Shown in pieces: positions 31,066 to 43,062 of a stretch of 64,000 nt of DNA. The DNA lies in NCBI GenBank assembly GCA_039654915.1, contig CM077597.1, positions 83,764,001-83,828,000 of the forward strand, read 5' to 3'. The translations under genes were made by a program, and so were the position numbers. Position 1 is the stretch's first letter. Each line of letters begins with the position of its first letter. Origin of the DNA: Aquilaria yunnanensis. Lineage: Eukaryota > Streptophyta > Magnoliopsida > Malvales > Thymelaeaceae. The notes under the pieces were generated by a model. It had not been told where the DNA came from, made no database searches, and worked only from the letters and a program-made list of their open reading frames with translations.

Positions 31066-32360
31066 ATTTTTCATATCCCAAAACCCCTAGGAGCCTTGGG
31101 CTAATGACATGTCGTATACATAAGAAATTAAATTTCCTTGAGCATGCAATGCTACACTATTCCAAATAATTTCAAACTTCATAAATTTCAATTTCTGACA
31201 ATGAGTGCTAGATGAAATTGGAACATAATCCATAAAATCTCAGAGCTGTAAAGAATAAAATGAAATCCAATGTCTTTAGTAAACATAACTAAATTTAAAA
31301 ACATAGTACAAACAAAATATTTCTAATCAACCCAAACAACCATTAGTCTTCTGATTGCTTCCTCGCTAGCTAACTCGAACTAATCCTTATTTGTGTGAGG
31401 AACATTAAAACAAGGTGAGCACAAATGCCCAGCAAATTGTTGGTTTTGAAAACAAAAGTGTAATATTGAAAACATATAGGGATCAAGTATGCGTAAAATT
31501 TTTGAAGAGTTAGAATATAATCAATGCAATAACAATTTTAAGAACTAAGAAAATGATATTTTTGCATAAAAATAACTAACCAAAATTGAGCATTCTAGAG
31601 CAAATTGATAGAACAAAAATTCTAAGTAAAGTGTGTATGGTAATCACTGTTACTACTCTTAAACCACTGTAATTTATCTAGAATAACTAAGAATCACCAT
31701 TGGTCAAGCCCCTAGAAGGACTAGTCCTAAAAATAGTGCACTGTGAAATAGAATAGAACATACTATCATACATGAAGGGTCCAAAACTATAATTTTCTAG
31801 TAGTATAGGCACAGAACTAAGACCCACCAAAATAGTATTGGAACAAAAATTTAGGGTAATACAATTGTCATAAATTTTTAGTGCAAAATATCACAATCAA
31901 AACATACTTCATTATAACTTAATTAATTAAACACAGTATGTGGCATAAATAAGGTAGAATTCAATAGGTAGGTAAGGAAGTAAATAAATAATACATTTGG
32001 AGAATAATTTTAGAATAAAAAATGTATTTTGAAACTCTTAATATGCTTGAAAATGAATTTAATTAAAAATAAGTTTAAAATTAAAATTTTGAAAGATTAC
32101 TAAGTTGGAAATTTTTAAAATTTGAAAAAAATAATATATACATAATATCAAAACAATTTGAATTTTAGAAATGGTGGAACCACTTGCCTCAAAATGCAAC
32201 TTTCCAACTCCTAAATTAATGGTTTAATAGCCTAAAATAATTATGCAAAAGCATATGTCAAAATATAACCAATTTAAGAAATAACCCAAGTTTACTTGTT
32301 GGCAATTGGCCAAATGAACATTTTTGAAACCTAAGAACTCACTGAACCAAATCAGTATAA
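31066..32360 (-). repeat. Truncated chromovirus-type LTR, second copy (probable 5' LTR)
   Basis: Homologous to 1190-1541 followed directly by 7595-8640, with no insertion between. It defines the insertion points in the other copy. It ends at about 32360, roughly 500 bp short of the expected LTR start. With the adjacent primer site it is best read as the 5' LTR of the element whose integrase and 3' LTR lie at 1190-10285. Confidence 0.65.
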
Positions 32361-32600
32361 GCCCATAACTACAGTGGGTTTTGATATGCTCATATTTATA
32401 CATATTTTCTATGTACTTTTCCATGATAATTACCTGTCTATTGATTTGCGTTTTTGCAGGAATTGGTGCTTTATTAATATATATTTTATTTTCATGTATT
32501 ATTTTAGCTCCTTTATGGTTTAAAAGGATTTGCATAAGTTTTGGAACTGAATTGGAAGATTACAAATTGTTCCACATTGGTACCTTATGAGGCACCAGAT
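32361..32600. other. AT-rich stretch, no gene seen
   Basis: A 240-bp junction segment between the truncated LTR and the RNase H end of the next element. The short plus-strand hydrophobic frame at 32381-32590 resembles random AT-rich sequence. Confidence 0.4.
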
Positions 32601-34500
32601 AGTTGATCCTTAGAAAGAGTCACCCCAGAATACTTTTGGCTTAAGGCATGGGTAACAACGTTACCCCTACCTGAACAATAATTTATTGAGCAATATATAT
32701 TCAATCCACCTTCCCTACCTCATGTTCAGATCTTTTTGGGCAAATAAATACTTGAGACACTTATGGTCTATAAAGATCTTAAAGCACCTTCCTATAAGGT
32801 AGTGTCTCTGGAGCTTTAAGGGAAAACATAATGGTAGCCAACTCAAGATTGTGCAGTATTATTTTATTAGGCCTTCACTACCTAGACCTGTATGCAATCG
32901 CCTGCTTATCCTACATCAACACACATCCTAACCCTAACCTAGATGCATCGGTATGAACCATAAATGTCTTATGTGGACCTTGTAGGATTAAGATGGGAGT
33001 AGAAGTTAACCTTTTCTTAAGCTCTTGGAAACTTTCCTTACACTTAGTAACTAAACTGAACTTTTGTGCCTTCTTTGTCAAGGCGGTCAATGGAAAATCT
33101 ATCACTGAGAATTTTTCATTGAAGCTTCAGTAATAGCTTGTCAACCCTAAGAAGCTTTGAACTTCATTTATAGTGGCTGGGAGTTTCAAATCCACCACTA
33201 TCTTTAGCTTTTCTACGTAAACACTTAATACTTGAGCATTTATGATGTATCTGAAGAATGGAATTTTACTTGCCCAAAATTGGCACTTAGATAGTTTTGC
33301 ATAACATCGATTATCCTTAAGCACTTGCAAAGCTATGTTTAAATGTTACTCATGTTCTTTGGGAAGTCTTAGAGTACGCTAATATGTCATCAATGAACAC
33401 CTTAACCAACAAATCTAGGTAAGGCCTAAAAATTTGATTCATGGCATCCATGAAAATTACTAGGCCATTAGTCACTCTAAAAGGCATAACCACATACTCA
33501 TAAAGCTCATACCTAGTCCTGAATGTAGTTTTTAGAATACCTTCTTCATTTACGCTTATTTAGAAGTATCCAGACCTTAGGTCTATAATGGAAAAGACCT
33601 TTGCCCCTTTGAACCTATCAAATAAGTTATCAATCCTAGGTAGTGGGTGTTTATTTTCCATAGTTAGTGCATTCAGTTTCCTATAGTCTATGCACAAATG
33701 TAGGTTTCCATCTTTCTTCTTCACAAGCAACACTGGGTACTTTACTGGGAGACACTTGGCTTTATAAAGCCTTTCTCAAGTGGCTCTTCTAACTACTTCT
33801 TTTATCTCATCAATTTCATGTGTTGACATTCGTACGGGAGTATAGAAATTGGCTATACCCCAAGCTGTAGGTGTATGGAGAACTCAATCTCTTTTTGTGG
33901 AGGTAACACTAGAAGATCAAGAAGAAATAGTTTCAAGAATAGATTGGCTATCGGGTTTTCCTTAAGCTGCTCTTCTACTTCCACACCATTTGGTGAGTAA
34001 TATTCTTCTTCACTCACAATGGGGATGGACTCCATTAAATTGAGCTGTAGGCTATTGGCACTACTTGCCAAACTGCTCATGCAAATGACACTTATCCCTA
34101 AGGCATCCTCAAAGGTGACCTTACAGCTTGCACAGTCGATCTAGGCCTTCTGCTTGCTTAGACAACATCATATGGGATCAAGGCTTTAACCTAAAGGTCA
34201 CAAAAAAATCTATGACCCTTTAACTCTAAAGGATACCCCTTAACCATTTTATTGGTAAAAATTATGTTTTCCCTATAGTCCTAATAAACTGCATCTCATT
34301 CATCAAAGTTCTTTGGAATCCTAGCACTGATATAAAAAATACTACTATTTTGAACATTAAAGTTACCATGCATAGCTATTGGCTCCCTGGGTGCCTAGCC
34401 CGTTAAAGCAAAAAATACACAAGGACTTTGATAGGTGCATTTATGACTCCTAAGGATTTGACCCTTCCTTGGCCTTTCTCTTCCCTATTCCACGGGCACT
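32600..34500 (-). pseudogene. Second chromovirus-type element: protease, RT and partial RNase H
   Basis: Minus-strand motifs in order are a protease/RT spacer (33853-34080), then RT with [41 protein letters not shown] and KVFIDDILAYS (the FIDDIL catalytic box, near 33400). Then come RT-RNase H connection sequences KCQFWASKIPFFRYIIN and EVQSFLGLTSYY, and an RNase H start TFMVHTDASRLGLGCVLM. FIDDILVYS-type boxes are typical of Ty3/gypsy chromoviruses. Numerous stops and shifts are present. Integrase and 3' LTR are absent, as homology ends at about 32600. Gag, primer site and LTR follow on the right in the correct minus-strand order. Confidence 0.75.
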
Positions 34501-35400
34501 CTTTAGCCTAATGCTTAGGTTTGCGACAATAATTGCACAGGTCAATCCACAGGGTGCAATATTTGTTACCATGGAATTTTTGACATTTTGGGCAGCAACC
34601 ATTCTCATTCTTATGGCCTTTCTTGGAGGGACCTTGGTCTCTTTCTAGGTTAAGTCTCTTGTCTGATAACATCGGATGCCCTGAGACCCTTGGATCAATG
34701 GATTTATCCTTGGTTTTGCCTCTGAAAATTCTTTTTCTAAAGCCAAGGCCTTTTGAATGGCCTCGTGATAGGTTCAAACCCGCACAAACTACCAATGAGC
34801 TCATTAACTCCACCTTGCATCCACAGACAAATTTCTTTGCCTCTAGTTCATAATTCTTAGTTATATGAGGAGCATATAAAAAAAGTGAGCTAAATTTTCT
34901 CTTAAGCTCATGGAGCATCATACTTCTTTAGACCAACTCATTAAATTTTATCCTTTTTTGATCTTGGGCGGCCTGATTATTAAATTTATTCTAAAATTCC
35001 TTCTCACATTTAGCCTAATCAAGTTCCTTCAGCCTTTGCTCGGGTCTACCCCCATTATAGGACTTGAGCTTCCTAATGACATCCTTCCATAATAAGAATG
35101 CCTTGCCATCTAAGAAGAAAGGTATGAAATCCATCTTGGCCTTGTCATCCAACTTCATTTTCTAGAAAATATTGTTAATTTAGTACAACCATCCTCGGAT
35201 CACATCAAAATCACCAGTGCCATTAAACTTAGGTTTGTTAAGGTCTTGGCATATTGAGACATTCCTCATGTGGTCTGAAATAATAGGTCTCTTCTTTATC
35301 CTACAAGATTGAATATCTTCCTCATCCTCCTCTTCACTATCGTCCTTATTGTCCAGTTGAACATGCTCATGCACTTGCCCTTAGGGTAATGGATTTCTTA
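34501..35400 (-). pseudogene. Second chromovirus-type element: gag
   Basis: The gag core is recognisable from KFNGTGDFDVIRGWLY (35180-35250) and a following stretch with several stops. A C-terminal open segment (34508-34921) has a basic region and two zinc-knuckle-like clusters ending CCPKCQKFHGNKYC and CNYCRKPKH. An acidic run DDSEEEDEEDI lies near the N-terminus. It is degraded and not translatable as one protein. Confidence 0.65.
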
Positions 35401-36113
35401 CCTGATCTTGGTGCATTGGTAGGCCTTAGTGCACTTTGGCCCACACACATTAGGGTCCTTTAAGGTCTCCCCTCCATTTTGGAGGATGAGCATGCTCTTT
35501 AAGCAAGATAGTGATACCATGTAGTATCCAATCGATGGAGTCATAGAGCCTACATAATAAAGCTACCACTTCTTTCTTGTCAGGTCACTAGTTCCTTTAA
35601 CAAGAAAATGTCCTCAGTATTAACACCATACTGAGTATTCACCATGATACCTATAACTTAAGCCAAAAGACCACTCCTAGAGCAAGTTTTAAGTAGTACT
35701 AACTACTCTTAGTAGAAGAAACACTTATATCTTAGTTCACTTATTACCTTTACTAGAATGATTTACTTGCTATGGTATCAAACTATGAAAAAATAAGGTC
35801 CTAATACCCTTAATTTATTAGCTTGTAGGCTTTTAGGGACTATGATCCCACTTAGTTACTGTTGGCTAACTGTTACTAATAGGTCAATTAAAAAAATTTA
35901 AATGTAACTCTTGCTTAGCCTACCCTGCAAGAAGATATGCATGTGTTTGTCTTATCAATGCAAACAAATAAGAAAACCGATTAGAGAAAACATCACTTAA
36001 GCATTTCATTTAAAACACATTTAAAGCATGTCAAGACATCACAACAATGGTTACTCAAACTTCAAGTAATAGCTTATACAAACTCTTCAACACTAGAATG
36101 CACCCAAAAGCAA
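35401..36113 (-). other. 5' leader of the second chromovirus-type element
   Basis: The 700-bp interval between primer site and gag has no significant frame and no recognisable repeat. Confidence 0.45.
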
Positions 36114-36131
36114 CTTAATGCTCTTATACCA
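36114..36131 (-). other. tRNA-Met primer-binding site
   Basis: The minus strand reads TGGTATAAGAGCATTAAG, matching TGGTATCAGAGC at 11 of 12 positions. It starts three bases after the LTR end (GGATACA, TTG). Confidence 0.75.
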
Positions 36132-36134
36132 CAA

Positions 36135-38348
36135 TGTATCCTAATAGGAGCAATGTCTTAGTACACAAGATACCAAATATATACAAGGCAAAATATTGCT
36201 AAGACTATCTACTTGAGCTGCCACCTTTGAGCTATCAAGCTCCAAGTGCAAAGCCTTCACTTATCCTTATGCAGCACTAAGCCTCTAGACTGCCAAGGCA
36301 CAACAACTTAGTTAGTACAATAATTTTCACTCAAGCAACCTTAGAATCTCAAAGGATTCAAGTTAATAAGTACCTACAAATGAGAGAAAGTTAACCCACA
36401 ATTATCCACATAGTTGTTAGGCTGGGTGTTGAACCTATGCAATTACACTTAAGGGAGTGAGTACATGGTTCTACACAGTAAAGGTCCCTTGGGGTACCTT
36501 CATAGAAGATAACAAGCAAGCATTCAAGTATGGTAATACAAACAGGCAAACAACCAACTGTCAAACAACATAAACAATAAACATAATAAATATGCAATGC
36601 ATTGATGTATGATATGCAATACATACAATCCTTAGGACTTCCTACACTTGAGGCATCATAAACTTGTCATGAGCTCAAATGATGGAGGTGCTTGAGACAC
36701 TGACCTATGTATCCCAAATATTTTACCTTTCTTAAGTCCTACTTATAGGTCCTAGGGTAAGTCATCATCTTCTCTCAAAACTTGTCCATCTTTCCCTCAA
36801 CTTATTGTGCAAGGTAACCATCTTATATGGTCTAATTTATGAAGCTCATAGAACTTAGCTTAGGGCACCTTAATGGCTTAATTACCAAACTAAAAAGTTT
36901 AGCTAAGATATCCTTAGGTTTTCTTTTCATTACTCAAAGGTCCAAGGCCTCCTAGTTGGGCCAGCAAAGAGTCTAAAACCCACTTAATCCTTTTAGTTCC
37001 CCATTTATGCCTTGAAAACTTTAACCCCTTAAGCCACCCTACCATACCCTTCTTTAACCACACCACTTTGTTACCTTTTAAGTAATGAATAATTCTAGAG
37101 TTAGGAGATTGTTTATCACCCGACCAAACCCATGGAACATCTTAGGATAGTCTAGGGATGAAAATTGAAGCAAGAGGAGCTCCTTAAGGTGTCTGTAGCT
37201 TAAGCCCACTAGGTTGTGGTGCTGCCGCACCAAGGTTGGCACTACATGCCAAACATTCTATTTCTGGCCATTTTCCTGGCATTACAGCCTCAGCTTGGGA
37301 GTTGAGGCATTGGTACACCCCTTGCAGTACAACTCTTATGCATTGTTAGACCAAAACTTGCTCAATTTCTCATCCCCATGGCCAATCTTCTTGGGAATTG
37401 TTTTTACTTCATTCTGACTTTAAAAAAAAAATTATGTATTATTTGACCAAAAATTCACTTAAACCGTAACCTCAAATTCACTTACAAAGTTAGAGTAAAA
37501 CACAAGCACCACACACACAATTGACCTCCCAATAGCTCTCTTGAGTTCCATACCTAAAACAAACATGATATGGCATTAATATATTGAAATGAAGACCATT
37601 TATAGCTACCTAACAAGCTTAGAACCAACTCATTCCAATCCATGAAGCTTACTTAGTGTTTATGCCCAAAATAAGCTACAAAGTGCACAAATAAAGCTAA
37701 TGCAACAAGAATCAGCTAGAGGCTTTTTAATTTCACCTTAGGACCTTTAAATTTGCTAGAAGTTTATAAGATTTGTGAGGTTTGTAGTAGATAAGCTGAT
37801 GGAAATAGAGACACTTGAAAATTCCAAATGGAAGAGATGAAGTATTAGGTCCAAGTCTTGCAAAATATCTCAACTAATCCTCTTGGCCCTCAAGTTTTCT
37901 GTTGTTTCACTTTGGCCATTAGACTCAGACTCAAAACCTCCTTGGTCCCAAGGAGTATTTTATGCCTCCAACACTTAGCCTTTTAGACCCTTAAGCTACT
38001 TAAAACATAAATGGCTCATTTGAGCACTTTGTGTTATCTTTGTACTTTTTCCTTAAGAGTTGATTCTAATAGCTAAAATAACTTATGGCCTTAACTTAAA
38101 GGGTACAAAATCCTTACATGTCCCTAATTCTATCAAAATTATGCTTATGCCACCCACTCATGTCAAAATTACCATTTTACCCTTATGACTCTTAGGTGCC
38201 AAATCACACTTAGGGACTTGTCTTTACTTCACTTAGCTTGTCTTTCTTGCTTAACAAGAAACTAATTTGAGCCATTTAGGAAAAAAAACACTTCAATAAA
38301 ATGTACTTACTGGGTCAAAGTAAGTCATTGACTAGGAGAGTTGTCACA
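36135..38348 (-). repeat. 5' LTR of the second chromovirus-type element (about 2.2 kb)
   Basis: On the minus strand it starts TGTGACAACTCTCCTAG at 38348 and ends in TACA at 36135, next to the primer site. Part of it (38050-38230) aligns by eye with the LTR at 53030-53130 (aatggtaattttg, gtggcat-agc-taattt). Short frames inside are spurious. Confidence 0.7.
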
Positions 38349-38689
38349 GTTTTACCTTACAATTATTATGCAGAAGAGAATTACATTTTCTCTAAAATCT
38401 TGATTTGACCCTTGATGAGGATGACCTTTCTCATTTAAAACCTTGATTTGAGCTTACTAACAAGGAAGTGAATTACCTTTTCTTTGAAATCACAATTTAA
38501 ATTTTCTTTAAATGCTACAAGACAGGGAAACCTTTTTCATTTAAAATCTTAGTTTTGCCTTGTAGCAAGATTAAGAAGCCTTCCTTGATATCTCAAGAAA
38601 AAATTTCTAAGAGGAAACCCAAACTTAGGATAATTGCATCAAAATTTTTAATTTCAAAATAGGTGAAGTTAAGCCTTGAATTTCTATTA
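38349..38689. other. AT-rich stretch, no gene seen
   Basis: The sequence right of the LTR has loosely repeated tttctcatttaaaa-cttga words, but no gene. Confidence 0.4.
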
Positions 38690-39260
38690 AATGAGTGAGT
38701 TTTAATAAAAGCAAAATTCTACAAACTAAGTAAATTTTGAAAATGAGTGAAATTTAAGAAAGCCAAAGATTCCATAAAATGATAGAATGTTAAAAACCAG
38801 AAACTCCACAACATGAGTGAATTTCAAGAAAGCCAAAAGATTTAACAAAATGAGTGAATCTTAAAAGTGGAAAATTCTACAAAATAAGTTAATTTCAAGG
38901 AAGTTAAAGATTCCACAAAATGAGTGATTCTCAACAATGAGAAATCCTATAAGATGAAATAATTTCTAGAATGTCCAATATTCCAAAAAATAAAATTAAA
39001 AAATTGCATGAAATAAGTGAATTTTTGAAATTGGGAGATTTCACAAAATGAGTGAATTTTGAAATGCAAAATTTTTGAAAATGTGTGAATTTTAGCGACT
39101 AAAAATTTTGCAAAATGAATGAATTTCAAAAAAGTTGAAGACTCCACAAAATGAGAGAATTTGAAGAAATTCAAATGTTCCACAAAGTGATTGAATCTAA
39201 AAAATGAAAAATTTCACAAAATAAAAAAAATTCTAAAATGGGAAATTATAGAGGAATGAA
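38690..39260. repeat. Degenerate tandem array with units of about 40-45 bp
   Basis: More than ten imperfect units share attccacaaaatgagtgaat followed by tt-aagaaagccaaa. The units differ by many substitutions and small indels, so the array is old. No coding capacity. Confidence 0.75.
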
Positions 39261-40579
39261 ATTTGGCCTGCAAGAAACCTTGAGAATTGGAAATGTCTTG
39301 AGGTAGCTTAACGAAAATATACTAAAACATGTCTCAAAATGAGTTTTGAGAAAAAAAAAATTCTTCAAGAAAACAATATCTAAAACTTGTCTTTATGTTC
39401 AAAATAATTCTAGGAAATGGTATAATAACCCATGGGTGTAAACCTCTCAAATTTTCCCCTAAGTAAATTAAAGCATGATTTCTTTGGGTGTGAAAACTTA
39501 CCTCGATTTTGCTATTTCAAAACTCCTTACTAAATGCCAGTGTTTGGTGTCTTTTGGATTTTCTTTAGTGAAACCCACCTTGAATTGTTGCTACCCTTAG
39601 GAATCAAAATTAAACCATTTCTTAGCAACCAAGCTCACTTGTGCACCACGATGCCACTAACCATTGTCTCTTTGGAGGTTCATTTTTGGAGATCCATATG
39701 GATATTCCTTAAACGTGCCTTCATAAGATATATTTTTGAAACTGTTTTAAAGAAATATGCATTGTGCATGATAGTTATGTTGCTCATGATGAATGGTCCA
39801 TGACTTTGAAAAAGGTAACAAGAACCTTAATAGGTAAAATGCCTAGGTTATTTAAAAACATTATGTTGCATGAGAGATTAGTAACTCCTAGTCCAGATTC
39901 ATGTTTACCTCACTTGACCTCCTTTTTGGGGTTGTTATGGCTCTTTACATTGCTTTCAGTTTCATAATCCAAGAATGTGTTTTCTCCTTTTATGATTATA
40001 GTAGCACTCAATGCTTTAATGCCCATAGGGTATCCAAGAACTGCCTCTTATCAAGAAAAGTCTTAGACCATTTCCTCACTTTTGGCCCACACATTAATGA
40101 ACAATGGTTTGGCCTCAATGACAAACTTTCATCAATTTATGGAGCTTAGAAAAATGACTTATGGTCACTGTATTTGATTATAATGTTTTGTTATTTTTTT
40201 TCTCTCCAACTTGGAGATGCAAAATGCAGAAGGTGAAAGTAGAAACATGAAGTTGGCCTTCCTGTAGATGAATGGTGTTAAGAGGCAAATTCTTGAATGA
40301 GAAAAGTTATGCTTGAATGATGTAAAAGAGGAAGGTGAAGTTTGAATGGCATAAAGGAAGGGCCTTTTAATGCCATTTATGAGTAGACTTAATTATTTTA
40401 GAAAACCCAATATGCTAATCCAGAATCTACCACCTTTTTTGAAGAGGCGGGCCTCATTCATTGCCTGTAACTCTTGTAATGGCTAAAGGAAATCAAATGT
40501 AGAGGTAAGTCAATCAAGTATTTATTGATCAGGATGCCTAAGCTCATGGAGGTAATAGAATGACATCTAATCCACTAGG
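39261..40579. other. No gene recognised
   Basis: Short plus-strand frames at 39534-40149 show no motif I know. By position they may be the decayed N-terminal gag of the Athila-type element that becomes recognisable at 40580. Confidence 0.35.
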
Positions 40580-41640
40580 TTTTGCTTAACCTCCTATAGA
40601 GAACCATCAGAAGATGAGTTGCTCAGAACATTCATAACTAAAACAAGGAATAAAGTTTTGTAAAATAGGAGTTGGATGGGTAATATGAAGATGCAAATGA
40701 CAAGCATAGGATCTTTGGTGAAAAATTTGGAAACACAAATTGGATAGCTGTCAAAACATGTGGGTTCACTTCAACAAAGACACCTCCTTAGGAAAAATGA
40801 AGTAAATCCAATGAAGCAATATAAGGCAATTACCTTGAGAAGTGTTAAGAAATTAAAAGATGTTAAATTAAAAAGTAAAGTAAAAAACTCCCTTTTATTC
40901 AAGGGCTTACTGGTGAGTCAAGAAGATAAGGAACAAGAAGGATCTGTTCAAGAAAATTAAGAAAATAGAGCTTATGAAACTGCACCTGAAAAAAAATATA
41001 ACATATATCATTTTCCCCACCTTTGCCTCTTATAACATCATCTATTCTAGATGCTTAAATGTTTGAGAAGAAGAAGTTGGATGAGTAATTTTCTAAGTTT
41101 TTGGATATATTCAGAAAGGTGGAAATCAATATTCCATTACTAAAGGCAAGTCAACAAATGCCTAAGAATGCAAGTTGCCATAGAAATTGCAAGATCTTGA
41201 TAGCTGCATGATTCTATGTGACATTGGTACTCATTACTTTAACAAGGTGCTATATGACTTAGGTGCTAGTATAAACCTTATGCCATACTCTATTTTTCAG
41301 AAGTTGTTATTGGATAAGTTAAGCCTTCCATCGTTTGACTATACCTCGTTGATAGATCACTTACTTATCCAAAAAAGATAATAGAGGATGTGCTAGTAAG
41401 GTTGACAAGTTTGTTTTTTTAGTGGATTTTGTTATCCTCTTTTATGGCTGATTTTATTGTCCTTGTCATGGAACAAGATAAAGATATTTTGATTATCTTG
41501 GGAAGACCATTTTTACCACTAGAAAAGCTCTAATTGCTATTGCAGGTGAAGAGCTCATCTTGAGAGTGGACAAGGAGCAAGTAAGCTTCAATATCTACAA
41601 GGTTCTTCAAAATCCAAAGGATGTGCAAACTTGAAAATAG
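40580..41640 (+). pseudogene. Athila-type gag C-terminus and protease
   Basis: The plus strand shows GSLVKNLETQIGQL, then NPMKQYKAITLRS (the conserved end of Athila gag). Next is a protease with ILCDIGTHYF and LYDLGASINLMPYSIFQKL (active site DLGA), continuing through IEDVLV, a DKDILIILGRPF-type end and EELILRVDKEQVSFNI. Motif order and wording match the Athila lineage of Ty3/gypsy. Stops and shifts separate the blocks. RT and integrase are not recognisable downstream. Confidence 0.75.
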
Positions 41641-43062
41641 GTTGATGGGATTTCATCTTGTGTAGTAAATCTTTCCTTTTTATTATTTCTAAAAATCCGT
41701 CGATAACTTGGCTATAAGGTACTGTTGAGTTAATGTTCATGAGTATATTTTCTAAAAGTATTGTATGATAAGTGCTTTGAATTGTTTGATGCCTTTGAAA
41801 TCAAGTTCCTAGCCTCTCTAGGTATGATCCCCCAAGGTTATCGAAACTAGAATTCTACCTACACCAGTTTTGATTTTTTTAGTCATAAAGTTGTAAAAAG
41901 TCATACAATGATAAGATGCTACAAAAAAACTATTAAAAATATAAAAAGAAACCTATAACAATCCGAATTATTTTAGGTAGTTCATATTTCAAAAAAATTT
42001 CACTTATTAATGATCTAATATCATAAAAAAAGTATCATAACATGCAATATAACAATTAGAATATAAATGTGTTGTTGCTAACAAACTTAATTTAGATGTT
42101 TTGGGTTCATATATGTAAGTTTTTGTAAGTGTAGGATTAAACTAAACTAAAAAGGAAAGGTGAAAAGCTTCATTGGCATTTTTCCACTCGTCATCATTTA
42201 GAAGGAAAGAACAATTGCTTTGCTTCGTAAGAATGTTGCATCCAATCCCAACAATGGCTGGCAACTATGTTGACAAGGCTGATGAAAATGGTCAATGAAG
42301 ACTCCTGTGGGCAAAGTTGGGACAAGAGGGTAACCATGAGAGAAAAGGAACTGAAAGATGGAGAAAGATGTGGGGAGATAAAGAGGACAAGAACTTTTGT
42401 AGTGACTCTTCAATACTACATGGAGGAAGCAAATCAAGAAACAAAAGAATTTCACCTATATAAATGAAGCTGCATGTCCTCTTGAGCCAAAGTAGAACAT
42501 GCATTGGGTAGGTGGCATGCTCCACCATCAGGCCAAGCTAAAGTGGATAAGGTAAAATCATAGGCTCGTTGAGTTTCTACATTTTTATAAGTAAATAAGA
42601 CTTTACCACCAAATACATTTTTAATATGATTTAAAATGGTTTTTCAATAACCATGCGATCCACTATTATTTCCTTCTGTCATATTAGCAATAATGTTGGA
42701 TTTGAGTTTGGGGAGAAGCATCAGAGTTACATAGAGTTGTTTCATTTGAGTGCTTGTCAAGCTAGTGATGTAAAATTCAACATTTTTCTAAAGGAAAATT
42801 GACAATTTATTTTCATGTTTTGAGTGTTTTATTTACTTAATTAGTGAGTACAATATTTTTTGTTTTTATTCTTATTTTTATTTTTTATTTATGCAGGTGG
42901 AGCAACGTAATTTTAGGAATCTAATTTTGGTTGTAAGAGATTGAAAGTAATGGAATGTGAGTACCTCATCTTAATTGCTTCTCAAAGATCAAAGTAAGAG
43001 AAAGAGGGACACAATTTCCTCCCTAACCCCCAACAAGTCTCAGCTCTTCTCATCAGGTGCAC
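41641..43062 (+). other. Degraded stretch, no gene seen
   Basis: It presumably contains remains of the same Athila-type element. At about 42690-42715 ttgagtttggggagaa resembles the purine-rich ttaagtttgggggag sequence found near the 3' end of Athila elements. No frame is convincing. Confidence 0.35.

Noticed and set aside
32381..32590. Hydrophobic plus-strand 69-codon frame with two possible membrane segments
   Set aside because: AT-rich sequence gives Ile/Leu/Phe-rich translations by chance; no start context or homology in the window.
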